This document shows, piece after piece, positions 34,336 through 42,465 of a DNA stretch of 64,000 nucleotides (the stretch's first letter is position 1; the number at the start of each line of letters is the position of its first letter). A program made the translations under genes and the position numbers. The notes below the pieces were generated by a model that ran no database searches, was not told the origin of the DNA, and saw only the letters and a program-made list of their open reading frames with translations. This stretch comes from Lysobacter sp. MMG2 (GTDB taxonomy: Bacteria > Pseudomonadota > Gammaproteobacteria > Xanthomonadales > Xanthomonadaceae), in assembly GCF_016735495.2 (NCBI RefSeq), contig NZ_JAERQY020000001.1:310001-374000 (forward strand), written 5' to 3'.

Positions 34336-34797
34336 TCAGGACGCCGACCAGGGCCACCAACCCCGTCCCGTGCTGGCGTAGCGATCGGCCGCGCGCTCGA
34401 AGCGGTTACGCACGCTGATGCCGCCCGACAGCAGGTACAGCGGCAGGAACAACGGGCCCAGCGCGAGGTATTGGTAGACATGCGCGCGTTCGTGATCGGC
34501 CAGCACGATCGGCGGTTCATCGCCATGGCCGGCCCGGTGCGCGTAGGTGACGCAGGGCGAATCCAGGTCGTCGCCGGTGTGCAGGATCACGTTGCCGAAG
34601 GTGATCGCCCCACCCGGCCCCCAGGGCCAGCGGTGGAAGACCAGCGCCATCTCGCGTCCGCGCCAGTGCGCATGCGCGCCGAACGCCAGTCCGAGCGCGC
34701 CGAGCAGCAGCCCGACCAGCGTATTGGGCAACGTCCACAGCGCGCCCAGCGCGATGAGCACTCGATGGAGCATGGGCAATCGTCGAAGCATCGGCAT
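34336..34797 (-). CDS. Hypothetical membrane protein with HExxH-like motif
   Basis: 153 residues. A hydrophobic N-terminal third (LIALGALWTLPNTLVGLLLG) is followed by a polar central part. Then comes LADHERAHVYQYL (His102, Glu103, His106), an HExxH pattern as in zinc peptidases, leading into another hydrophobic stretch GPLFLPLYLLSG. A later RFERAADRYAS could supply a third ligand as in M48/M56-like proteins. It converges on the DedA-rhodanese gene. A peptidase role is inference from motif only. Confidence 0.65.
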   Translation of the reverse strand: MPMLRRLPMLHRVLIALGALWTLPNTLVGLLLGALGLAFGAHAHWRGREMALVFHRWPWGPGGAITFGNVILHTGDDLDSPCVTYAHRAGHGDEPPIVLADHERAHVYQYLALGPLFLPLYLLSGGISVRNRFERAADRYASTGRGWWPWSAS

Positions 34798-34848
34798 GCG
34801 CGCAGCCTAGCGCATCGCCTGCGTCTCCCCGGACGCGAACGATCGGAC

Positions 34849-35046
34849 TCAGTCGCCCTCGGGAATGAGCAGCCAGAGGATCAGGTAGACGAGGATGCCG
34901 GGGAACGCGGCCGATGCGATGGACACGAGCACGTACAGCGCACGCAGCAGCGTGGAGTTCCAGCCGAAGCGGCGGGCGAAGCCGCCGATGACGCCGGCGA
35001 CCATGCGGTCGTGACGGGAGCGGTAGAGCGTGCGCGTGGCGTTCAT
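34849..35046 (-). CDS. PspC domain protein
   Basis: 65 residues from the ATG at 35046; the longer frame overlaps the DUF5329 gene. A single PspC domain: MVAGVIGGFARRFGWN, then a membrane helix LYVLVSIASAAFPGILVYLILWLLIPE. PspC proteins act in membrane stress response, but this one stands without pspA or pspB. Its start is 48 bases from the stop of the DUF5329 gene on the same strand. Confidence 0.85.
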   Translation of the reverse strand: MNATRTLYRSRHDRMVAGVIGGFARRFGWNSTLLRALYVLVSIASAAFPGILVYLILWLLIPEGD

Positions 35047-35093
35047 GGCGGCGCGTCCGGTGGCTGGATGCGCCGCCAGTCTAGCGCCCGGCG

Positions 35094-35477
35094 TCAGGGC
35101 GTCGCGTGACGAATCGCCGACAGCCGCGCGCCCAGCCACTGCGCCGACGGCACGGTGCCCTGGCCGGGGCAGCGCACGGCGTACGCCCGGCCGCTCATGC
35201 TGCTCTGGGTGCCGGCGCGTTCGATGAACTGCTCGGCGGTGGCGACCATGTCGCGCTTGCGCAGGTAGTCGTACTTGCGCTGCAGGTGCGCGCGCGCCTC
35301 GCCGGCCGGGTACCACGTGCCGTTGCGCTGGAACTCGCAGCCGGAGCGGCCCAGTGAGTCGATGAGCTGGCCGATCTCGCGCTGCGCCTGCGGCGGCGGA
35401 GCGGCCCAACCGGACATCGCGCCCAGCGCGAATACGAGACCCACCAGCGATGCCTGCAGTGCTCGCGACGCGTTCAT
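35094..35477 (-). CDS. DUF5329 periplasmic protein
   Basis: 127 residues from the ATG at 35477. A signal peptide ends near SGWAAPPP. The mature part has the DUF5329 pattern: EIGQLIDSLGRSGCEFQRNGTWY, then HLQRKYDYLRKRDMVATAEQFIERAGTQSSMSGRAY and a second Cys in VRCPGQG. The two cysteines may form a disulfide. Function unknown. The SGNH lipoprotein gene ends 4 bases upstream, so they are one operon. Confidence 0.8.
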   Translation of the reverse strand: MNASRALQASLVGLVFALGAMSGWAAPPPQAQREIGQLIDSLGRSGCEFQRNGTWYPAGEARAHLQRKYDYLRKRDMVATAEQFIERAGTQSSMSGRAYAVRCPGQGTVPSAQWLGARLSAIRHATP

Positions 35478-35481
35478 GGCA

Positions 35482-36180
35482 TCACTGTAGTCCGGCCAGC
35501 CACGGCCGCACGACGCCGGCCCAGATCGCGTAGCCGCTGGCATTCATGTGCAGCCGGTCCTCCACGAACAGTTCCGCACGCGGCTGCCCCTGCGCGTCGA
35601 GCATCGGCAGGTAGACGTCGAGGTAATCCACGCCCGGCGCTTTCTGCGCGTACTCGCGCACGAGCGCATTGGCCTCGCGGATCTGCGGCAGCGTGGCTGC
35701 GCGCGACGGACTGGGCTTGATCGCCACGAAGCCGATCGTCACGTTCGGCAACTGCGCATGCACCTTCTCGACGAAGGCGGCGAAATCGTCGCGCACCTGC
35801 TGCGGGGTGCGGCCTTCCTGCAGGTCGTTGTCGCCGGCGTAGAACACCACGGCCCTGGGCTGGTACGGCGTGACGATGCGATCGGCGTAGTAGGTCGAAT
35901 CGCGCACGCGCGAACCGCCGAAGCCGCGGTTGATGGTGGCCACGCCGGGGAAGTCGTCCGGCATCGTCTCCCACATCCGGATCGACGAGCTGCCCACGAA
36001 CACCACGCCGCCCGGCCGGCGCCGCACTACGCTGTCGGCCTGTTCGAAGGCGACGATGTCGGCTTCCCACTGCGAGGAGTCGGCGACGGGAACCGCGGCC
36101 GACGGGACGCTGTCGATCGGTTTGTGCGAAGCGCAGGCACCGAGCAGGGCCACGCAGAGAATCAGGGCAATTCGGGTCAC
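35482..36180 (-). CDS. SGNH/GDSL hydrolase lipoprotein
   Basis: 232 residues from the GTG at 36180, chosen because AAGGA lies 8 bases upstream and it yields a compact lipoprotein signal VTRIALILCVALLGAC; an ATG at 36216 is the alternative. Lipobox LLGAC gives Cys at about residue 16. Hydrolase blocks: block I VFVGSSSIRMWE (nucleophile Ser), block III GDNDLQEG, block V DRLHMNASGY (His). An esterase acting on acyl or acetyl groups at the outer or inner membrane face. Precedes the DUF5329 gene. Confidence 0.85.
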   Translation of the reverse strand: MTRIALILCVALLGACASHKPIDSVPSAAVPVADSSQWEADIVAFEQADSVVRRRPGGVVFVGSSSIRMWETMPDDFPGVATINRGFGGSRVRDSTYYADRIVTPYQPRAVVFYAGDNDLQEGRTPQQVRDDFAAFVEKVHAQLPNVTIGFVAIKPSPSRAATLPQIREANALVREYAQKAPGVDYLDVYLPMLDAQGQPRAELFVEDRLHMNASGYAIWAGVVRPWLAGLQ

Positions 36181-36384
36181 GGGACGCGTCCTTCGAGAAT
36201 CGCGCAAGTCTGACATGCGCGATGTCGAAACCATCTCGTCGGATGCGCGGAAGCAGACCTTCGTCACGCGGCGTGGACGGGTGCGCTTCAGGTGGCGATA
36301 GGAACACGTCATGCCGCCGACGGCGCGTGTGTCGTCGACTGCGCGCGGGCGTCCCGCCTGCGCGGGACTCACGGCTTTTGCGCC

Positions 36385-37461
36385 CTACTTCGCCCGCTGC
36401 GCCAACCAGTCGTGGATCGCCTGTGGCACTTCGCGCTGCGCGCGGCTCGACACGTAGATGCCGATGTGGCCGCCACGGAACGACAGCTCGCTGTAGTCGT
36501 CGGTGCCGGTCAGTCCTTCCAGTGCCTTCGACGATGCCGGCGGCACGAGGTGGTCCTGTTCGGCGTAGATGTTGAGGATCGGCACCTCGATCTGGCGCAG
36601 GTCCACCGCGCGCCCGCCGATGTCGATGCCGCCCTTGATGAAACCGTTGCCCTGGTAGAACTGCTTGATGAACTGGCGGAACGCTTCGCCGGCCTGGTCG
36701 GGCGAATCGAAGATCCACTTCTCCATGCGCAGGAAATCCTCCAGCGCCTTCGGATCGTCCAGCACGTCCACCATGCCCACGTACTTCTGCACGAACAGCC
36801 GCCACGGCTTGAGCGTGAGGTAGCACCAGTTCATGACATCCGCCGGCACGTTGCCCAGCGTGTCGACGAACAGATCCACGTCCAGCCCGCGCGTCCAGTT
36901 GCCCAGCATGTTGTCGCTGGTGTGGAAGTCCACCGGCGTGACCATCGTGATGAGGTTGCGCAGCTTGTGCGGATTGAGCGCGGCGTAGCACAGCGAGAAC
37001 GCGCCGCCCTGGCAGATGCCCAGCACGTTCACTGCGTCCATGCGGTACTCGCGGCGCAGGTGATCCACCGCGCCGCCGATGTAGCGCTGGATGTAATCCT
37101 CCAGCTCGAGATAGCGATCGGAGCGGTCCGGATAGCCCCAGTCGAGCACGTACACGTCCTCGCCGCGTTCGAGCAGGCCGCGCACGATCGACTTGTCGTT
37201 CTGAAGGTCCACCATGTACGGCCGGTTCACCAGCGCGTAGACGATCAGCAGCGGAACGCGCGCGGTCGGCGCACGGTCGCCGCGGAAGCGGTACAGCGCG
37301 ACCTTGCCGTCGCGCCAGACTTCCTCGCGCGCGGTCGCGCCGTAGTCGATGTCGTGCACCTGGTGCAGCGTGTCCAGGCCGGCGCGCAGCTTGGCCTGGA
37401 AGCGGAGCGATTCCTGCGCCAGCGTGTCGGGCGTGAAGCCCAGTGGACCGAATCCGTCCAT
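36385..37461 (-). CDS. phaC: Class III poly(3-hydroxyalkanoate) synthase subunit PhaC
   Basis: Polymerises 3-hydroxybutyryl-CoA to PHB. 358 residues, as expected for class III (about 355-360). Alpha/beta hydrolase fold with the lipase-like box LGICQGGAF holding the catalytic Cys; further VYVLDWGYPDRSD, PVDFHTSDNML, and catalytic His in RGGHIGIYV. The start overlaps the phaE stop by one base, so PhaE and PhaC are made together. Acts on the surface of cytoplasmic granules. Confidence 0.95.
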   Translation of the reverse strand: MDGFGPLGFTPDTLAQESLRFQAKLRAGLDTLHQVHDIDYGATAREEVWRDGKVALYRFRGDRAPTARVPLLIVYALVNRPYMVDLQNDKSIVRGLLERGEDVYVLDWGYPDRSDRYLELEDYIQRYIGGAVDHLRREYRMDAVNVLGICQGGAFSLCYAALNPHKLRNLITMVTPVDFHTSDNMLGNWTRGLDVDLFVDTLGNVPADVMNWCYLTLKPWRLFVQKYVGMVDVLDDPKALEDFLRMEKWIFDSPDQAGEAFRQFIKQFYQGNGFIKGGIDIGGRAVDLRQIEVPILNIYAEQDHLVPPASSKALEGLTGTDDYSELSFRGGHIGIYVSSRAQREVPQAIHDWLAQRAK

Positions 37462-38513
37462 CAGCGCGCCCTCCCCGTCTTGCCGGCGGTCTTGGCAGCG
37501 GTCTTCTTCACCGCCTTCTTCGCAGGCTTCGTCGCCGCCGATGCCTTGCGCGGTGCGGCCGGTCGCGGCGGCGGTTCGGCAGGCGCGGCGCGTGGGGCGC
37601 GCGGCGCTTCCTCCGACGGCCCGCGCGCGTGCAGCGCATCGCGCAGTCGACGCAGCTCGCGTTCCAGCTCCACGATCTTGCGATGCGCCGAATCCACTTC
37701 CGTCCGCGTGGGCATGCCGAACTGCGTGCTCAGCTGCTCGACTTCCTTCTGCATCCGGCCGCGCAGCGTCATCTGTGCGTTGACCAGCGCGGCGTAGGCG
37801 TCACGGAAGCGCGGCGACAACGCGATGTCCGCATACGCCTCCTCGGCGGCGTCGATCCACAGGTCGAACAGCGCACGCACGGAGTCCAGCTGCTTGCCCG
37901 GCGCGCTGCGCTCCTCCAGCTTTCGCTCGAAGCGCGTGAAGGCGTCCTGCCCGGCCTCGGCCAGCAGCGTCTGGTAGGCCTGGCTCTGCGATTGCATGTC
38001 CATCTGCGCCTGGGCGATATGCTGCCAGCGCTCCTGGTGCTCGCGTGCGAAACCGAACGCGGGCAGATCCAGCCACGAGCGCCCTTCGCGCCGCATCGAC
38101 TGCAGCCACGGTGCGAACGCCTCGAACCATTTCGACGGATCGGTCTGCGCACTGCCCGGCATGCTGGCGAACATCTGCGCGAACGGGTTGGCGCCGTCGC
38201 CGCCCAGCGCCTGTTTCCACGCCGATGCGATATCCGCCGCATTCGCCTGGCGCCCGGCGAACTGCGCCGCCAGCTGCTGCATCTGCCCGAACCAGCCCTG
38301 CGCCTGCGCGTTGAAGCGCGACACGGCCTCGTCGCCCTGCGGCAGGCCACCGCGCGCGAACTGCGACCACCAGCCGATCGCTTCGTTCCAGCCCGGCATC
38401 GCCGTACCGGAGGACTGGGGCTGCGTCGCACGCAGGGCATCGCCCCACGCGCTCCAGTAACGCCGGCCCCACGCTTCAAGATCGTCCACGCCCTGCATCG
38501 CCATCACCGCCAT
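37461..38513 (-). CDS. phaE: Class III PHA synthase subunit PhaE with basic C-terminal tail
   Basis: Partner of PhaC that activates it. About 350 residues; start uncertain among 38555, 38513, 38504 and 38498. PhaE features: early WGRRYWSAWGDALR, Trp/Gln-rich helices, and a coiled-coil region (RKIVELERELRRLRDAL). The last about 45 residues are Ala/Lys/Pro-rich and strongly basic (KPAKKAVKKTAAKTAGKTG), like histone-H1-type tails, which is not part of the PhaE core. Such a tail could bind DNA. phaE precedes phaC and overlaps it. Confidence 0.9.
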   Translation of the reverse strand: MAVMAMQGVDDLEAWGRRYWSAWGDALRATQPQSSGTAMPGWNEAIGWWSQFARGGLPQGDEAVSRFNAQAQGWFGQMQQLAAQFAGRQANAADIASAWKQALGGDGANPFAQMFASMPGSAQTDPSKWFEAFAPWLQSMRREGRSWLDLPAFGFAREHQERWQHIAQAQMDMQSQSQAYQTLLAEAGQDAFTRFERKLEERSAPGKQLDSVRALFDLWIDAAEEAYADIALSPRFRDAYAALVNAQMTLRGRMQKEVEQLSTQFGMPTRTEVDSAHRKIVELERELRRLRDALHARGPSEEAPRAPRAAPAEPPPRPAAPRKASAATKPAKKAVKKTAAKTAGKTGRAR

Positions 38514-38577
38514 CGGGGAAGACGGCGATGGTATCAATGCCGCGACCACGCCCATGTGACAGGCGCCGCGGCGGCGC

Positions 38578-39195
38578 TCAGGGCTTGGGAATGCGCAGCG
38601 TCTTGCTGATCATCAGCGAGCCCGACAGCGCGAACATCAGCACCAGCGGATGGAACTGCCACGGTCCCAGCTGGACCATGCCCAGCCACAGGTTGTCGCC
38701 GATCGCGCCTTGCGAGGCGGCGACGGCCAGCACGATCACCAGCGCCAGGCTGGTCGGGATCGGCGTGCCCTCGAAGTACTTCACCTTGTCGTCGCCGCCG
38801 GACAGCGCCTCGGCGGTGACGTTGTAGCGCGCCAGGCGGCTCACGCCGCAGCCGACGAAGTAGCTCAGCACGATCCAGTCCCAGCCGCCCTGCAGGCCGC
38901 AGGCATAGGCCAGGGCCGCGGGCGCGACGCCGAAGGAGATCACGTCGGCCAGCGAATCCAGCTCGCGCCCGAGCGTGGACGCCGACTTGCGCCAGCGCGC
39001 CACGCGTCCGTCCAGCGCGTCGAAGATGAAGGCCAGCGGGATAAGCGCCATGCCGATGAGCAGGTCGTTCACCACCCCGTCCTGCAGGAAGCGCATCGCG
39101 GCGAAGATCGCGCCGGTGCCGCAGAAGGCGTTGGCCAGCGTGAACCAGTCGGCGAGGTGGAACTCGCGCAACATCGAGAAATGGCGACGCGGCAT
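38578..39195 (-). CDS. pssA: CDP-diacylglycerol-serine O-phosphatidyltransferase
   Basis: Makes phosphatidylserine, precursor of phosphatidylethanolamine. 205 residues from the ATG at 39195; the frame is open to 39471 but runs through repeat DNA. The CDP-alcohol phosphotransferase motif is complete: DALDGRVARW, then STLGRELDSLADVISFGVAP (DGxxAR-x8-GxxxDxxxD). About six membrane segments. The following gene upstream on this strand is the oligomer hydrolase, separated by REP-like DNA. Confidence 0.92.
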   Translation of the reverse strand: MPRRHFSMLREFHLADWFTLANAFCGTGAIFAAMRFLQDGVVNDLLIGMALIPLAFIFDALDGRVARWRKSASTLGRELDSLADVISFGVAPAALAYACGLQGGWDWIVLSYFVGCGVSRLARYNVTAEALSGGDDKVKYFEGTPIPTSLALVIVLAVAASQGAIGDNLWLGMVQLGPWQFHPLVLMFALSGSLMISKTLRIPKP

Positions 39196-39301
39196 GCGGC
39201 GCTCCGTGTGCGGGAAGCCCCCAGCGTGCCGCAACGGGTGTGAAGCCAGCAAGAGGCAAAAGGATAAGCACGGGGCTTTCAGACAAAAGCTCCCTCTCAG
39301 G

Positions 39302-39483
39302 CCAGAGCCCCTCTCCCGCTTGCGGGAAAGGGCTTGGGTGAGGGCAACGAAGTCGTTGCACAGGGCAGCGAGTGCCTTACAGCACCGCGCAGCCATCGCG
39401 TGAGGCTCCGCCTCCCTCATCCACCCCCGGATCACGTCCCGGGCAGGCTCTTCGGGCCCCTTCTCCCGCAAGCGGGAGAAGGG
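39302..39483. repeat. REP-like inverted repeats between pssA and oligomer hydrolase
   Basis: Two related hairpins: CCCTCTCCCGC / GCGGGAAAGGG around 39308-39332 and CCCTTCTCCCGC / GCGGGAGAAGGG at 39458-39483. The second lies right after the stop of the minus-strand oligomer hydrolase gene and may stop its transcript. A similar pair is near 45900-46050. Confidence 0.7.
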
Positions 39484-41301
39484 TCAATCGCGCGGCATCG
39501 CCAGATCCGACGCCTGCAACGCCTTCCCCGCCCCGCGCGGCGTCGTTTCGATCACCGCGTCGCTCGGCAACGTACCGCCACCGTCCAGGTGCGCGCTCAC
39601 CCGATCCAGCGCCGCATACACGTAAGGCAGCAGCGGCACGTAGCGCGCGCCGTAGTCCGGCAATCCCAGGAACGCGTCGAAATGCTGCGCGTTGCGCACC
39701 TGCCAGTAGCGCACGTCGCGACCGGCGGCCTGGGCCGCGCGCACGTACGGCACGCTGCTGAAGGCGGGCGGGATCAGGCCGTCGTCGGTGCCGTGGATGA
39801 CCACCATCGGCACACCATCGCGCGGCAGGCCCGCGCGCGTTTCCGCCACGCCCTGCTTCACCCGCCGGGCGTTGTCGTCGTCGCCGGTCCACAGCCCGCG
39901 CAGGCATTGCAGCGTGGTGAGTGGCGAGGTCGGGTTGGGTTCCACGATGTTCACGCCCGCGCCGGGCGGTATGCCGCTGGCGTCCGACCACCAGGCCGCG
40001 CGTTCGGCCGCGGTGGCGGCGCGCGGGCTGAAATTGGCATCGAGCGCGCTGTAGCGGTTGCCGCACGGCAGTTCGCCGAAACCGTAGCGACCGTAGGCCG
40101 ACGCATAGGTCACCGCCACCGCGCGCCACAGATCGAAGCCGACCGACAGCGCACCGGCGCGCAGGGCCTGGTCGGTCCAGCCGGCGGCTTTCATCGCTTC
40201 GTACGCCGAGCGCGCCTGCGCCGCGGTGTCGTCGCCCTGGATCGCGCCGCTCGCCTTCAACGCCGCGCAGCGCTGCGCCCACAGCGGCGCGACCTGCGCC
40301 GACAACGGCGGCTGCGGCAGGTTCTGCAGGTGGAGCAGCGCGCAGGGCATCAGCAGCGCCGCCTGCGTCGTGTAGTCGTACAGCGGACGCGCGCCTTCGA
40401 CGTACACGTTCGGCTCGCCCGCCACCACGGCGTCGAGCCAGTCGCCGTCCAGTTCCGCCGCGCGCAGCACCGCGCCGCCGCCGTTGGACAGTCCCACCGC
40501 GATCACCCGCGTATTGCCGAAATCGAACGGCGCGGACTGCGGAAATGCCGCGTCCAGCGATTGCAGCGCGAATTGCGCCGCCTGCTTTACGTGGCGGCCC
40601 CAATCGGCCTCGGGGTTGTCTTTGGAATGCGCATGCTTGAAGGCCACGCCGGACGACGCCGTGGTCACCGGCTCGAACGCCAGGCCTTCGCCGCGCGCAA
40701 CGACCGTGCCGTCCGCACGCACGCCCTGCCCCGCATCCAGGTCGAAGTAGTCCGTGCCCGCGCCCTTGTCGGTGTACGCCACCGCGCAACCCTTCGGCAG
40801 GCCCCAGGCGCCGGCCACGGCAATCGCGCCGTAGATGCCGCGCGAACCCGACGAAGCCGTGACCACCACGCAGCGCTTGCCCGCATCGAATGCATCGGGA
40901 ATCTGCACCAGCACGCGGTGCGGCTGGCTCGCACCGGCGACAGTGGCGAACGCGCTGAACTCACGGCCCGGCACCGCGGCGACGCTGCCGTAGAGCTCGC
41001 CATAACCGCCGCCCGGCGCGAGGTCGGCGATGCCGCGCCAGTTGGCCCACAGCGCACGACGGCGCAGTTCGGCCGGCGTGGGATGTTCGGCATCGGCGAA
41101 CGCGGGCGGCGTGATCGCACGCAACCCCGCCAGCCCGAGCCCGCCGGTGAGCAGGTCGTCGTTGCCGCGATGTTCGGTCGTGCGCGATTGCGAGAACACC
41201 GGCGCAGCCTCCTTCGCGGTGCGTGGACGGGATGTGGCACAGGCGGCCAGCGCGAGCGCGGCCCCGGCGACGACGGCGATGCGGACGCAGGTCGGGTTCA
41301 T
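39484..41301 (-). CDS. D-(-)-3-hydroxybutyrate oligomer hydrolase
   Basis: Cleaves short PHB oligomers to 3-hydroxybutyrate. 605 residues. N-terminal lipoprotein-like signal (VVAGAALALAACATS) suggests export and anchoring. Family pattern: RALWANWRGIADLAPGGGYG, then catalytic Ser in VIAVGLSNGGGAVL, and the C-terminal HGTDDGLIPPAF with the charge-relay Asp and AQHFDAFLGLPDY with His. It complements phaC-phaE and the GntP-type permease nearby. Confidence 0.9.
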   Translation of the reverse strand: MNPTCVRIAVVAGAALALAACATSRPRTAKEAAPVFSQSRTTEHRGNDDLLTGGLGLAGLRAITPPAFADAEHPTPAELRRRALWANWRGIADLAPGGGYGELYGSVAAVPGREFSAFATVAGASQPHRVLVQIPDAFDAGKRCVVVTASSGSRGIYGAIAVAGAWGLPKGCAVAYTDKGAGTDYFDLDAGQGVRADGTVVARGEGLAFEPVTTASSGVAFKHAHSKDNPEADWGRHVKQAAQFALQSLDAAFPQSAPFDFGNTRVIAVGLSNGGGAVLRAAELDGDWLDAVVAGEPNVYVEGARPLYDYTTQAALLMPCALLHLQNLPQPPLSAQVAPLWAQRCAALKASGAIQGDDTAAQARSAYEAMKAAGWTDQALRAGALSVGFDLWRAVAVTYASAYGRYGFGELPCGNRYSALDANFSPRAATAAERAAWWSDASGIPPGAGVNIVEPNPTSPLTTLQCLRGLWTGDDDNARRVKQGVAETRAGLPRDGVPMVVIHGTDDGLIPPAFSSVPYVRAAQAAGRDVRYWQVRNAQHFDAFLGLPDYGARYVPLLPYVYAALDRVSAHLDGGGTLPSDAVIETTPRGAGKALQASDLAMPRD

Positions 41302-41396
41302 GCGGCGAGCCTAGCAAGGCCCTGCGCCACGCCCATCGTACTTTCGTACCAGCACGGCGCCGCCCCGGATGCGCGCACGCTTGCTAGGCTGGTGCC

Positions 41397-42062
41397 ATGC
41401 CGACCCTGCTGATCGCCGACGACCACCCGCTGTTCCGCGCCGCGCTGCGGCAGGCGGCGATGGAGGCCGTGGCGGAGGCGGAGATCCAGGAAGCCGGCAG
41501 CCTCGATGCGGTGCTCGCCGCGCTGGAGGCCGACGGCGGCATCGACCTGGTCCTGCTCGACCTGCACATGCCGGGCAATCACGGCCTGGCCGGGCTGGCG
41601 GCGATCCGCGCGCAGTACCCCGGCGTGGCGGTGGTGGTGGTGTCGGCCAACGACGACCCGCGCGTGGTGCGTCGCGCGCTCGACCACGGCGCCGCCGGCT
41701 ACCTGCCCAAGAGCGCCGGCCTGGACGAACTGCGCGACGCCATCCGCGCCGTGCTCGCCTGCGAGCAATGGCTGCCCGCGTCGCTGCGTGCGGCGGTGGC
41801 GCGCATGCAGAGCGACAGCGGCGACGCCGACCTCGCCGCGCGCCTGGCGAGCCTGTCGCCGCAACAGTTCCGCGTGCTCACGCTGGTGGCGCAGGGCCTG
41901 CTCAACAAGCAGATCGCCGACCGCCTGGACGTGCAGGAACGCACGGTGAAGGCGCACCTGTCGGCGATCTTCGAACGTCTGGGCGTGCGCAACCGCACGC
42001 AGGCCAGTGTCGTGCTGCGCGAACTGGAACTGGCTGATCCGGCGCGGCAGTTGGCGTCCTGA
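41397..42062 (+). CDS. LuxR-family response regulator (CrbR-like)
   Basis: 221 residues. Receiver domain: IADDHPLFR, phosphoacceptor Asp in VLLDLHMPGNHG, Lys in YLPKSAG. C-terminal LuxR helix-turn-helix: LSPQQFRVLTLVAQGLLNKQIADRL, TVKAHLSAIFERLGV. It lies opposite a SLC5-type hybrid kinase gene (42466-45825), the arrangement of the CrbS/CrbR acetate-switch pair that turns on acetyl-CoA synthetase. The CrbR assignment is by context and family; no acs gene is in the window. Confidence 0.85.
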   Translation: MPTLLIADDHPLFRAALRQAAMEAVAEAEIQEAGSLDAVLAALEADGGIDLVLLDLHMPGNHGLAGLAAIRAQYPGVAVVVVSANDDPRVVRRALDHGAAGYLPKSAGLDELRDAIRAVLACEQWLPASLRAAVARMQSDSGDADLAARLASLSPQQFRVLTLVAQGLLNKQIADRLDVQERTVKAHLSAIFERLGVRNRTQASVVLRELELADPARQLAS

Positions 42063-42091
42063 TTTTCAGTCCGTTGCAGCCCCTCTATCGC

Positions 42092-42298
42092 CGTCATCCC
42101 GGCGAAGGCCGGGACCCAGGCTGTCACGTCATCCGCTCCATCTCGTCATTCCAGCGAAAGCTGGAATCCATATGGCTGTTCGAGGCCGGGTAAGCAGATG
42201 GACAGGCAAGAGCAACATGGATCCCAGCTTTCGCTGGGATGACGGAATGGAAGTCTTCACGCGTGACGGCCTGGGTCCCGGCCTTCGCCGGGATGACG
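42092..42298. repeat. Nested long inverted repeats (possible MITE)
   Basis: Outer arms 42092-42120 and 42270-42298 are exact 29-bp reverse complements (core CCCGGCGAAGGCCGGG). Inside, arms 42144-42170 and 42218-42244 match with two changes in 27 (core CCAGCGAAAGCTGG). Together they form a two-level cruciform of about 205 bp. The motif family GTCATCCC...GGGATGAC recurs at 48544 and 53465. Confidence 0.8.
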
Positions 42299-42373
42299 GA
42301 TTGCGAGAATGTCGGTTCGAGACGTTGAGGGACGCCCCGCCTCACGACAACTCCAACTCCCGCGCCGCCAGCA

Positions 42374-42459
42374 CGTAGCCCGGGTAAGCGCAGCGCACCC
42401 GGGTTTCGACCCGTGAGCCGATCTGGAAACCCGGGTGCGCTGCGCTTACCCGGGCTACG
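42374..42459. repeat. Perfect 34-bp inverted repeat
   Basis: Arms 42374-42407 and 42426-42459 are exact reverse complements, starting CGTAGCCCGGGTAAGC, with an 18-base loop. The unit sits 6 bases from the stop of the hybrid kinase gene and may end its transcript. A diverged copy is at 50089-50187 next to the Pat-like gene. Confidence 0.85.
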
Positions 42460-42465
42460 AATGCG

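Noticed and set aside
39334-41412. A 692-residue open frame antisense to the oligomer hydrolase
   Set aside because: No motif, Arg/His/Gln-rich; shadow of the real gene.
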